Shown here in pieces: positions 12,800-23,679 of a stretch of 64,000 nt of DNA. Positions within the stretch are counted from its first letter, which is position 1. The number at the start of each line of letters is the position of its first letter. This DNA comes from Balaenoptera acutorostrata (Eukaryota > Chordata > Mammalia > Artiodactyla > Balaenopteridae). The notes under the pieces were generated by a model that searched no databases, had not been told where the DNA came from, and saw only the letters and a list, made by a program, of their open reading frames with translations. The stretch spans positions 36,310,428-36,374,427 of the forward strand of contig NC_080081.1 in assembly GCF_949987535.1 (NCBI RefSeq). Reading direction: 5' to 3'. A program made the position numbers and the translations under genes.

Positions 12800-13860
12800 T
12801 TGGGCAAGACCACTGCCAATGCTCTGAGCTTGGGAGTGAGGGTTCCCCAGCCGAGCTCCATAATTGGGTTAGCCTAGTGGTTGGGCTCTGCATTCAAGTG
12901 GAGCTGCTGGGAGGCCTCCTGGTTTGTTGGGGCTGCTGACTGTACTCTGTGGTCAAGTGGGGTCACTACCTGGGTTCTGTAGTCACCTCTGGGTGGGTGA
13001 GGTTGCAGGTTGTGTTCCCTGACAGATGAGGCTACTAATTAGACTCTGCAATTACATAAGTCTGCAGGCTGGGATCCATAATTGCTCCTGGTCAGGTGGC
13101 AGTGCCACTGGCTATGCCCTAAAATTGGGCAGGTCCACAGGCTGGGCTTGACGATTGGGTAGGCCACTGGCTATGCTCCTCTGTTGTGTGAGGTCACCGT
13201 CTGGGCTCTCTGTTTGGCCAGGGCCTCCAGCTATTGGATGCAGTTGTGTGGGACTGCAGACTGTGGCCCAAGATGAGGCAGGGTCACTGCCTGTGTTCTG
13301 GGCTCCTGGTTGTTTGGGGCCGCAGTCTGTGTTCTATGATTTAGTGGGGCCACTAGCTGGCTCCCTGCTTGGGCAAGGCCACAGTCTGTGTTCAACAATT
13401 GAACAGGGCCATAGGCTGGGCAGTGTTCCTGGGTGGGGTTGTAGGCTAGGTGGCACTGTTGGCTGGGCTCTGAGGCTGCCCAGGGTCACTGTTCAGGCTC
13501 CCTGGCTATGCTCAAGAGTTGGGCTTCTGGCTTGTTTCCCCTCCCAAGCAGGTCTGTAGTGTAGCTCCAGGCCTGCCTGGATTCTCTGGCCAGGCTTCTT
13601 GATGGGGTGGGACTAGAGCCTATGTTCAGTAGTTGGTGGGACTGCAAATTTGTTCTTCTATGCTGGTGGGCTATGGAATGCTTTAGCAATTAGGTAGAGC
13701 TTTGAGCTTGCTTACCTGTCCAGTGGGGCCATAAAATGGCTTTAAGGCCAGTATAGCCTGTTGGCTGGGGGCTCAAATCTGCCAACTGAGCTCCCTGACC
13801 AGTAGGGGCACCAACTCAGTTCTGAAGATGGGCAGAGCCATTGGCTGGATCCTTGTTTGG
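12800..13860 (-). repeat. Degenerate tandem array inside an L1-type 5' UTR
   Basis: Motifs such as GGGCTCTG, CAGGCTGGGC and TTGGGCAGGGCCAC recur at irregular intervals of roughly 30-65 bases over about 1 kb. GC content is clearly higher than in the flanks. The open frame at 13155-13559 follows from this repetitiveness and is not a gene. I infer that it is the internally repetitive promoter region of an old L1, because it is followed by an L1-like 5' end near 14286. Confidence 0.6.
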
Positions 13861-14286
13861 GAACTGCTGTAAGCAGGAATTCAGTCAGCTAAGATCTGAT
13901 CACTGGTTGCTGGTAGCCCTGCCCCCTTCTCTATATGATCCCCAGTGGTTGAACCCACTTGTGACCCTTGGGAAGTCAGATGTGGATATCCACCTTGGCC
14001 TTCCTTTTCCCCATGGAGAATCCATAATCCCAGGACGGCCCTCCTGGTGAGCTGCTATGCCAGCCTGGGGGAGAGATGATGCTATCAAAGTGAAACTGCT
14101 CCCTTACCCATCTAATGAGGTCCTTCTCAGTCCTTGTGATTCAGGAAGACACATCAGCCTTACGCCCAGTTTCTGGGATTTTCACAATGGTGTCTTTCTC
14201 TGGACAGTTGATAGTTGGTCTTCTTGTGATGGGGACTAAAGTTGGGAACAACATATGTCACCATCTTGATGACCTCACTCTCCAAC

Positions 14287-17200
14287 TTTTCAAATATTAT
14301 CAAAATTTACTTAGATTTTTTTCCAAAATAATGGAAAGAGAATTAAGTGTGCCTACCTCATAAACTATAACAATTTCAACTATTTAATATTATATATAAG
14401 TATAACGTTAAAAGAGTATTATCTAAATTTCAGGTGAAATTTTCTATTTTAAAATGACAACACTTTCAAATCATACAAGTCAAATTTATGGAGTCTAGAT
14501 TATTAAAATTAAAAAATAGCTGGCTACCCTTAAGTCTGTGTCTTCCTGAATTACATGAGGTTTCCACGTCTGCCTTATCCATCTCACATGCATATTTATT
14601 GAGGAAATCACAGCCGAGCATCTAAAAGCACTTGGAGACTTTAACACATTACTTACATCACGGCAGTTGAGCTAGCAATGTCGGTAGTGGGGTCCATAAT
14701 ACCAGAGTTAATGAAACTAGATTGAAAATACTTGCAGTGTCACTATTTCCCATGAGACAGAGCTTTATCTAGGCTTTAATATTGTCATGTGTAATTTGCT
14801 AGAGAATGTTTATATAGAACTTCATTAGTAAAGCATGTAACCTTGCACTAAATATTATATAATAACCTGACAATGTTGTCCACAATGATTCATTGGCTAT
14901 TATTTTTTTTTAAAGAAAGAAAAAAAAAAGAGAGAAGGAAGGAAGGGAGGAAGGGAGGAAAAGAAAAACAACCCAAACAGCAAACAAATAATAGTCCCTC
15001 TTTAATTCTCTGAATGTTTCTCCGAGTTTTTGAAATACAATATCAGGACAATGCTTCAGTCTTTCTCTTTCAGAGAAGCAACATGTTTGCAAGTCTAACT
15101 CTTGGCTGTCTTTCAAAATGTCATCTTGCCCTGAAGCTAGTAATTACAACTAGTGTATTCTCATTTAGTTAATTGTTACTTTAATAATTTGAATTGCAAC
15201 TGATTCTCCTCTTTATTACACTTCCTTGAGAAGAGACTCTATCCTGGTAAGTCTACTCTGCTAATCACATCTCTCTCCTACCTGAAATGTGAGGTCAAGT
15301 TATATTACACAAAGCAAGGAACTTTTCCTCTGATTTGAAATTTTGCTACTGTTGTTTTGTTTATACTTTCAAGTCTATTCTCATAGCAAATGCTTTTCAG
15401 GGCCCATATTTGGAAATATAAACCCTTGTTTCTATTTGTTAAATAGAAACCCTTACCAATTCCCCAAATGGAGTTGTTCTGAGGTCATTTTGAATTTTCT
15501 CCTAAGGACACTGGTAGAAAGTTCTCAAAATTCCCATAATGTATGTTAATTACACTAGAATTGAATCATCTCATTGGGAGTGTCTTTAAAGTTCCCACTT
15601 TGGGATTACAGAAGAGTATCCCTTCCCCCCTCCCCAATAACAAGCATGGCATTGGAATCAGGGACTTTTTGTATACAGCATTAAGAAAAATAACCTTTTA
15701 AAATATTCCTGATAGAGCCAACTTCATGGCATGCAATCTGCCTAGTCTCACAAGGCTGTGCCTAGAAGTGTCCTATGGTTGGTTTAATGCTCTGCTGTCT
15801 CTCTCTTGAAACTCCTAATAATTTTGAGTGAGGGACCCTACACTTTCATTTTGCATCGAGTCACACAATTATGTCATTAGTTCTTGATAATCCTGAGAAT
15901 GCGAGTAGAACAAGTCCTTCTCTTTCTTGGGTCTTACGTACCTTTAACTTTCCCCTGGACAAGTCTGCCAATCACTGTAAAACTTTTTATTTTAAGATTA
16001 TTGCAATAAGCTTTCTCAAAAAGAGTCCCAAAGTCCCAGGACCTTAGCAAATTTCACTTAGATCCTATTACTGATACCACTGATTATGTTGAGTAGATCA
16101 ATGACTGAAGCAATACTTACTATTTGGAAGAAAAATTAGGTTTTTAATCACTCTTTGAACTGCCCATATCAATGCTATATCAGGGTCAGTGAAACAGAAG
16201 CTTGAAAAGCAAGATATCTAAGCCTAGACATAAGGAGGAGACTATTTTTAGTAGCAGTGGGGATTAGGTAGAAGGCATGGTCCTTGAGATTTATTCAACT
16301 CTTTTCCCACATCTCTTATCATTAATTTTCTTGTCTGGGTCAGCATTCAAGGGAGATAAACATAGATATAATTCCTTACTTTGTTTATTTGGAGCAGTAT
16401 GAGAGGAAACCAGATAGGCAGGTAGAAAAAAGTTGGCAGTTATGGGTTTGCAATGGAGAAGGCAGAGGAAGGAGTAATAGGAATCAAAAGGATGTCCTCA
16501 ACTTACCTGCCCAACTAAGGAAGCCACTCAAGTTTCTATGTAAAAATAACAATTCTCTAGTGATTTCCCAGATAAGTCAACGTACGCTTGGAGTCAAATG
16601 TCTCCTTCTGCTTTAGACAGAGAACTGTAATGTAGTGTCTTACAACTTAATTCTAAACCTTTCTAAACACAATCTACTCAAAAGTTTTCTGACATGAAAG
16701 AATGGGAATTTTCTATTTCATTCTACATGAGTCTAATAATTGTACCAGGTGAACTTTTGCCTTTTTTCCAAGCAGCTCCATTTTCCCAAATTCAATCCAG
16801 TCAGCAATAATTAATATATTCGTACATTAAACAATTTTAGAGGAATGCTTTATATTTCTTTTACATAAATCTTAGAGAAGTTTCTAGATGCTCTTTGACA
16901 ACCTTTCGGGCTCCTGTAAGAGGGCTTATTTCTACAAAATATCTTGCTTAAAGAATCCAATTTTCTCATATTAAAAAGAACCATGGGTAATTTAAAATAA
17001 AATTCATTCTCATGACTGGCAAAATTAAATATAGCCTTTTACCTTGTTTTAGTAAAATATATAATTCTATAATCAGATATGAATGTTAGACACAAATAAT
17101 GTCACAAGAGAAATTCTGTTTACTTAGTTAATTATTCAAGCATATTAAATAACTTTATACATATAAATATGATCTTGATAAAATGTATATGTCAGTTTGC

Positions 17201-18149
17201 AGTATGAACTGCAATTCTGATTGTCACTTAGCTTTTATAACTTAGGCTTCATACTCCACTTTTTGATCCCCCAAGTGTGATCAATCCATTTGTGACAAAG
17301 CTCTTTGTGTATGATATAATTGGTTCAAAATTCCATGAGAATACAAATACTTTGTCAAAATCAGACTAATGTCAAGTACAAACTTCAATTTAGAAATTAA
17401 AAAATTATTTTAAAATCTACCAAACTAAGTAATACCTTCTTACACGCACTTTCTGTGTCAAAATATTTTTCTTACAATGAGGCAGATATTTTGGGAGAAA
17501 AAATTGGAAAAATAGGATATTGCTGCTCTATTTGGGGGGATATAACTATAGTGATTAGGGATACCTAGATACTACACCCCCCCCCATTTCATTATCTATC
17601 TGAAGGTAAGAGCCTTTGGTTATCAAATCGACTTAGGACTTCAGAGCCAGTCTACTTCACTTGGTCTTTGGAGATATGATGGCAGAGGATGTGTTCAGTC
17701 TTGTGGATGAGCCTCTCTGAGGCTGACAGACAGAATTTATTTACTGCATCACAATTATGGGATCAGAAGTGTCCTCTGTTACCTCTTTCTCTTCCTTCAT
17801 CTCTCCCTCCCTGCCTACTCTCTCTCTGTATTTCTTCCTCTCTATTTCCCCAATCTTATTTTCAACTCATCTAAGATATTCGATTCTAGATAATGATAAA
17901 ATTCTTTAAAAGAAGTATCATATAGTTTATTTTCATTTTATTCTACTATGCAGCTTTCTTGGAGACACATGCAACTTGGTACAACTTTCTTAAGAAGTTC
18001 CTATAAGGAAAAACATGTATAGTGTTGTCCTATAAGGGGATTTTCCTAATTTTACCCAATGGCACTGAAAAATAAAATCATATTTCATGATTTCAAAATT
18101 ATATTTAAAATGTATTAATGTATTTTGGGTATAAAGTCTCATAACTATT
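14287..18149. other. Long stretch without gene or confident repeat
   Basis: Only simple-sequence tracts stand out: a purine GA-rich tract at 14912-14968 and a CT-rich tract near 17780-17850. No splice-site chain, long open frame or RNA gene is apparent. It is one of the longer repeat-poor blocks, so it is a reasonable place to look for conserved non-coding DNA. Confidence 0.5.
14912..14968. repeat. GA-rich purine tract
   Basis: Runs of GAAA, GAGA, GGAAGGGA and GAAAAA on the plus strand with almost no pyrimidines. Confidence 0.8.
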
Positions 18150-18375
18150 GTTCTATAGTATAGAACTTCTGTAATGATGAAACTATTCTATGGATGCACA
18201 GTCCAATACTATAGACACATCTACACGTGACAACTGAGCACTTAAAACGTGGTTAGTCTAACTGAAAAACCGATTTAAAACACTGATTAAAGTTATTTAA
18301 TTTGAATTATTCTAAATATAAATGTAAACAATCACATATAGCTAGTTGCTACCATATTGGACTAGTACCATCTTA
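18150..18375. mobile_element. hAT-Charlie non-autonomous DNA transposon (MER33-like)
   Basis: The segment contains the familiar text ...GTCCAATACTATAGACAC... followed by TGAGCACTTAAAACGTGG and an AT-rich centre. It closes with GCTAGTTGCTACCATATTGG, so the outer parts are approximate inverted repeats of each other. This is the pattern of a small palindromic hAT-Charlie element shared by placental mammals. The family name MER33 is from memory and should be treated as tentative; membership in this palindromic class is more certain. Confidence 0.7.
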
Positions 18376-18869
18376 TAATGAAAAAATATGAGCAACTCCT
18401 CTATATTTTTAGTGTGTTACAATACCATGGTGGAATTAAGAAAGGGATAATTCAGCACATAAAAATTAAGTTGTGATTGTAAAGGTTTGTATTTATAATC
18501 CATTGTAGGCTTTACATTCCACAAGTCATTATTTTAATTACTAATACTACTTTTCATTAATTAAAACTAAAATTATATAAGCTGTATGGTACAAAATATA
18601 AGCAAAATTTCTCATTATTTTATGAAATACATGCTTACAGTTTTGACTATTATGCATAAATAAAGATAAGAATGGTTACTATTTCATCTTAAATAGGAAG
18701 TAAGGTTTTAGGCAAATATATGGTGGGTAAGCAAAGATCCTAAGTAGAGGAAACAATCTGAACAAAGTCATATAGGTAGAATTAAGTATAGAAGTAATAA
18801 ATGATAGTTGATCAGAAAAATAATAGATTTGGACTGAAGAATAAATTAGAAAGTTGCATTCATTTTTTA

Positions 18870-19440
18870 TTTGTTTTGATTTCTTTGTAACCAGTTACCA
18901 CAAAATTAGTGGCTTGAAACAACAAACAATTATGTCTATTTCCATGAGTGAGGAGTGGTGGTATGACTTAGTTGTGTCCTCTGTTGAGCCTCATAAGCCT
19001 GAAATCAAAGTGCCAGCTGGGATTCATTCTCATCCAGAGGTTTGACTGGGGAAGACTGTTCCCAGGCTCACTCGGGTTGTTGTCACAATTCTTTTTGTTG
19101 TGGCTGTATGACTGAGGGTCCTGGCTTCTTATTGGCTGTCAGCTGGACGCTGCCCTCAGGTTCTCGAGGACACCCACTGTTCCCTACCACACTGCCTTCT
19201 CCATAGGCAGTTCACACATTGGCTATTAGCTTCTTCAAGGCCAGGAGAAAAGTTTTTCTCTGCAGACTCATGCAATGGAGTCTCATATAATGTAAATTAA
19301 GATAGTTGCATCCTATCACCTAAGCCACTTCTACTGGTTAAAAGTAAGTCACAGATTCCACCTGCACTCAAGGGAAGGAGATTATATTAGGATATGAGAT
19401 CTCATTAGGGACCACCTTAGGTTGAGTCAAGCACAGAAAG
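18870..19440. repeat. Ancient interspersed repeat, family not named
   Basis: The text TTACCACAAAATTAGTGGCTT at the left, CTCACTCGGGTTGTTG and ATGACTGAGGGTCCTGGCTTC in the middle, and AGTAAGTCACAG...CACTCAAGGGAAGGAG at the right is typical of a dispersed eutherian repeat, probably LTR-type. I recognise the class of sequence but cannot fix the family. No internal coding sequence is present. Confidence 0.55.
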
Positions 19441-19614
19441 CTATTTGGGATTTAGTTGTGAAGTGTATAGATTTACCATTTGAACATCATACATTTTTGA
19501 GTAGATATACATTTAAAAGAAGTGCTTTGAAAGCTGAAGTTGCAGTGTACAATGGAGAGGGACTCAAGTCATTTAGATAAAGTCTTCATGTAATTGAGGA
19601 AATAAAATCAGAGA

Positions 19615-19658
19615 TTTTTTGTTTGTTTGTTTGTTTTGCTTTGTTTTGTTTTGTTTTG
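19615..19658. repeat. (TTTG)n/(TTTTG)n simple repeat
   Basis: TTTG and then TTTTG units with one interruption. It may be the tail of an unrecognised antisense retroelement, but no body could be identified beside it. Confidence 0.75.
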
Positions 19659-20039
19659 ATAGAACTAAAGTCAAAGGATCAATTTTTTAAAACACCTTGC
19701 ATTACTCTAGACAGTTATCAGGTAGTAAAGCCCTATATTTGAGTGGTAACTTCGGTAGTATAAGAAAGCCAATGCAGTAATGAAGGAAACTAAGGAGAAT
19801 TAAGTGTTCTGATTCTATCTTCCTTAGAAGTGTGATCAGGAGCACAGGTGTCAGGCATGTCAACCATGCATCTGTAACTGGAGAGAGAAAAGTAAATTTA
19901 ACAAAGAAAACAGGAGTAACAAAGAAAATGAGAAGGAATGTATTCCCTGAGGTAACAGGTGAAAATACCTATGGTGCAATATCCTTCAAGATTAAAAATT
20001 TTTTTAAAGAGGGAATTTTATCAATAGTTCCAAGTGTCT

Positions 20040-20265
20040 AAAAGTAAGAAACAGAATAGTGATTGCCTAGATCTGGGGGTTTGAGGAGAATGGGGAATGA
20101 TTGCTAATAGGTACAGGGTTTCTTTCGAGGGTGATACAAATTTTCAAAACCTGAATGTGGTGATATTTGAACAACTTTTACTATAAAGAAAAACACTGAT
20201 TTGTACTCTTTAAGTAGGTAAATTGTATGGTATGTTATTTATATCTTAAATAAACTGTTATGTAA
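20040..20265 (+). mobile_element. L1M (L1MB-like) 3' end fragment
   Basis: The run AATAGTGATTGCCTAGATCTGGGGG, GGTACAGGGTTTCTTT, TGATACAAATTTTC and ATTGTATGGTATGTTATTTATATCTTAAATAA matches the 3' UTR of older sense L1 elements. No ORF is included. Confidence 0.7.
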
Positions 20266-20624
20266 AAATTAAGAAACTATTTTTAATGAAAGCTAATTGT
20301 TATATGTAAAATCTTCTCATGAATAGATATTTTGAATATTCCTGAAATTTTAGGTATAAGGATGTTTGGACATAATGTGAGAATATATTGAAGCCTAGAA
20401 TATATAATTACAAGTTTTTCAATATAATAGTCAATTTATAGTAGTAGATGGAATAGGAGATAAAATTGTATTAATCCTGTATGTCCAATTCACAAGAGCA
20501 TCTGTTTAAAACTACATAGGACAAAACAAAGGAAAGACTGTAAAACCATATTAAAATCAACAATACAAAGTACTGTAGGCCAGGCCTGGATATGTCCCAC
20601 ATGCACACATCCTGGGAAGGTGCC

Positions 20625-22850
20625 CCCTTAGCAGCCATTTTGCATTATGGACTCCTCTGTAGAGGAGGTTTTTCTACCTGAGTGGTGGATGTAGAACTTG
20701 GCAGTTGTATTGCCAACATTTTCTTTGGCAGGTAGCAGGACAGGGAGTAGCAACCGCCCAAAGAAAGCGTCATAATTTCAACCATGCAATTGTTGTTTGA
20801 GTTAATGGGCTGGTACAAAAACATGGCCCCAGAAAGAAAGCACAACTATGTGCAGTAGGGCCACAAGAGAATTTGTAAATATTTTCTCTGTAGTTTTTGA
20901 CCTGTGGAATTGTGCACAAATACTTGTTCTGACATTGCTGTAAGTGAAAGAGGAGATATAATTTCAGATGTCAACAATTTTTTGAAAGATAATAAGTGGA
21001 TGGAGGAGTAGCAGTAAACTCAATGAACAAGTGAAACACCTGCTCTAAGAGCCTGCAGAAGGGAATACTAAACAGAATTGAGTGTTTGATGAGTAGAACT
21101 CAGGAAAGGCTCAGGATTTGGAGGCACCAGAAAGATACAGTTAGATTTCTGTTTCTTCCCAGACAGAAGACTTTTCTCTAGAGAAAATGATTTTCAGAGA
21201 AGTAATCTATAAGTCCATGTGAGAAAAATTTATGATGAGAAACCACAAAAACAGTATGAGTCCTCATTTTATAAAAGTTGGTTGTAAGAGAGTTTTTACA
21301 ATACTTACCGTGTTCACTTGTAGAAGTGTCATGTAGAATTAGATAAGGACATATTTGTTTGGCCTTCTCTCAAAATCAGCAGTCCTCTGAAGCAACTGGT
21401 CCTATAGGCAAAATTTTTTTACAAAATTAAAAATGCAGGTTCTAAAAAAAAAATTGATGTACTCCTGGAGCACATTGAATAGTTAGGATCTGAAAACAAG
21501 ATAAAGGAATCCTAAAGAAATGTGAAATTATACAGTTAAAAGAAGGGAAGAATTGCTTATATCTACAACCTTGATGATTTAAATCTTTGCTGCCCAGTTT
21601 GAACAATTGGAAGTTTGTGCAGTGGGTGGAGCTCTTTTGATAGTAGAAGATGCTCAGTCTGGACAGATGACCATTTTGTGAGAAAACAACATACAGTCTC
21701 TGAAAAAATTAAAGCTCTTGTGGATTTTTTTTTTAATGAATGAAAGAAAAGGAACTTAAGAGTCTGATCATAATGAGTGATTGAAAAGAGGGAAGCAAGA
21801 GCAAGGAGAAAGAAAATGAATGGGTGAGAAAAAATAAAGAAAGAATATAGAAAGGAAGATAAGAGGAAGAAAGAGAAAAACGGCTTGTGGTGGAGAAATA
21901 AGAAAGATAACTTGCTTACGAAATATGCACACAAGCTGAACTTATGAATGAAGATGCAGCAGATCTCAGAATCACAAAAAGTCATGAAGTGGAGGAGAAT
22001 GAAGATGAAGCAGATAGTGGAAGAAGCAGCTGCCAGGATAGTTGAGAAAAAATGAATATAGATCTTCTAGTCATGATTAAAGAAGATCAACAAGTCAATA
22101 CAGACAGTCATGTAAGCACAGAAATAAAAGTTGGAACAGAGAGCAAGACAGAAAGTCCAAGGATAAAGAAAAGAAGATATCTGATGATTAAAAAAAAAAA
22201 AAAAGAAAAGAAAAGAAAACTAAATTAAAAATGTGCATTTGGGATTCAATGAGTTGAAGGAAAGTGATACTAAGAATGAGGCCAATGGAACCAGTGAAGA
22301 CATTAAATCTGAAGGTGACACTCAATCCAGTGAAAACTAATATGGTAAGACCTCAGACCAAACAGAGGATTATTATTTGAAGATTTTTAGAATACTACTG
22401 AAAATGGCATAAAGTGAAGAATGACATTAAAATGAGATGAAAGAAAGCTATAGTGGAATAGAAAAAGTATAAAGCTCAGTTAATTCTTTTTAGTTAACAA
22501 TTAATTCAGGACTGATGTCACCTACCAGATTTCAGAAAATGTGTTAATAGCATATATGCCAATGATATCATTGGTCTTGTGTCAAATATTTTTTTAAGTT
22601 TTTAAAGAAATATTACCTAAATATGAGGCTTGCTCAGTCTTTAATTGCAAGTTTTCTTTCTTGAACTTTGAAAGGAGAATTAAACATTAGTATTCATGTG
22701 AATAAGATTAAGTGGGATTCCATTTTTACAACTCTTCTATTCTTAACCTTTGACTTTCTGTTATCAAGAAAAAAAGTAACTTTATATTGAATTCAATTGG
22801 TTTCACTAGTGGTGGAAGAAACCACATGGGCTACATTTTCCAATTTTTAT
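20625..22850 (+). pseudogene. LUC7L3: Processed pseudogene (retrocopy) of LUC7L3
   Basis: LUC7L3 is a U1 snRNP-associated splicing factor with two zinc fingers and a C-terminal Arg/Ser-rich tail. This copy is intronless across regions that lie in several exons of the parent. The start codon is ATA at 20772-20774. It is followed by text matching the N-terminus (ELMG at 20798-20809, then the first zinc-finger region near 20870-20935). A 275-bp extra segment occupies 20938-21212, after which the match resumes. The second zinc-finger region, AAQFEQLEVCAVGGALLIVE then DAQS, lies near 21590-21660 with the second cysteine replaced by glycine and an early stop. The RS tail (about 21720-22240) has lost most arginine codons, consistent with CpG decay. 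The end, ESDTKNEANGTSEDIKSEG near 22260-22316, is very well kept. The parental stop position reads GAA, and translation would end at 22338-22340. Sequence after this matches the 3' UTR. The 5' and 3' limits are approximate, and no poly-A tail was identified. Confidence 0.9.
20938..21212 (+). other. Extra segment inside the LUC7L3 retrocopy
   Basis: LUC7L3 similarity stops at about 20937 and resumes at about 21213 with no loss of parental sequence, so these 275 bases are additional. A GTAAGT lies at 20940-20945. A strong 3' splice-site-like sequence, TTTCTGTTTCTTCCCAG, lies at 21146-21162. Neither sits exactly on the boundary, so the segment could be a retained alternative exon or intron piece of the parent transcript, or a later insertion. 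No poly-A or target-site duplication was seen. Confidence 0.6.
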
Positions 22851-22969
22851 ATTTTTAAAATTTTGAATTGGAAGTAAGATATATTTGTACTAGTCAGTGT
22901 TCTTGCTCATATGCCCTATTATAATTAGACATTACCAAAAATTATAACTCAATCACATATGGTCTGTAA

Positions 22970-23170
22970 TAAAAATAGCTACAATATGTCAAATGCTCAC
23001 CATGTGCCAGACACTCTACCAAGCATTTTATATGTATCATTTTATTTGATCCTCAACTAACCTCTATGGGAATAGATAATATCGTTATTTTCATTTTTCA
23101 GATGAGAAAATAGAGGGACAGCTATATCACAAAGCCTAATATTGGCACAGATAAGATTATAAATCAGATA
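22970..23170 (-). mobile_element. MIR SINE, antisense
   Basis: The antisense MIR core is clear: CTCACCATGTGCCAGACACT, TCATTTTATTTGATCCTCA and TTTTCAGATGAGAAAATAGAGG appear in the expected order and spacing. MIRs are ancient tRNA-derived SINEs mobilised by L2. Confidence 0.88.
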
Positions 23171-23179
23171 TTCACATTA

Positions 23180-23180
<1 letters not shown>

Positions 23181-23226
<46 letters not shown>
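23181..23226. repeat. (TA)n microsatellite
   Basis: About 22-23 uninterrupted TA dinucleotides, directly downstream of the MIR. Confidence 0.95.
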
Positions 23227-23229
<3 letters not shown>

Positions 23230-23679
23230 GTAACTATTTAACTTAACAAATTTTTGCTTTCCACTTTATTATAACACAGGAGAATTTATATACCCAATCA
23301 ATGATAACCTTTTGAATTTTGGCTTATTGAGAAAATAGCCCCAGTCACAATTTGGTGACTGAAGAATGAATAGATAACCTATCTCCTTGAAATGTATCAT
23401 CAGTCTGAGCAATACATATTTCTATGAAAAAAAGAAAAGGGACCATCTGGGAAAGCTATTGAACTTACTGTATTTCTAAATTTCCCTCTCTAAGTAGGTC
23501 TTTCTGTACTTGCTTATACTCGTTGACTAGGTAGAATGTAGCCACATGAGTAGCTCTTAGAGATTCTGAATACTTTATGAATAATAGCAAGCATTGAATT
23601 TTACAGGACCTAACTGAAAACAGAATCAAAAGATCTGGGTTCTAATTCTGTCTTTATCATTCTATATAATTTAAATTAA
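23227..23679. other. Unassigned AT-rich DNA
   Basis: No gene or recognisable repeat is seen between the TA microsatellite and the 5' end of the next L1. Confidence 0.5.

Larger units (their letters stand above)
11985..14286 (-). mobile_element. Antisense L1 5' region with ORF2 scrap, split by a SINE
   Basis: On the minus strand, 14286-13860 reads like the first part of an L1 5' UTR: the text near 14255-14286 resembles an L1 5' start with an AAGATGG-like motif. It is followed by a degenerate tandem array (about 13860-12800) and then ORF1-like sequence (about 12780-12410). A piece at 11985-12063 matches antisense ORF2 around the [11 protein letters not shown] motif. The order implies a large deletion between ORF1 and ORF2, with the SINE at 12079-12386 inserted at or near that junction. 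Assignment of the 5' region rests on general resemblance to L1M 5' UTRs, and the limits are approximate. Confidence 0.5.

Noticed and set aside
13155..13559. 134-codon open frame that might look like a novel protein
   Set aside because: It lies wholly inside the degenerate tandem array of the putative antisense L1 5' UTR; its Gly/Leu/Pro/Ser-rich sequence reflects the repeated GGGCTCTG-type units.
21563..21985. 140-codon open frame on the minus strand, Phe/Leu/Ser-rich
   Set aside because: It is antisense to the purine-rich RS-domain region of the LUC7L3 retrocopy; purine-rich sense sequence leaves the opposite strand free of stops.
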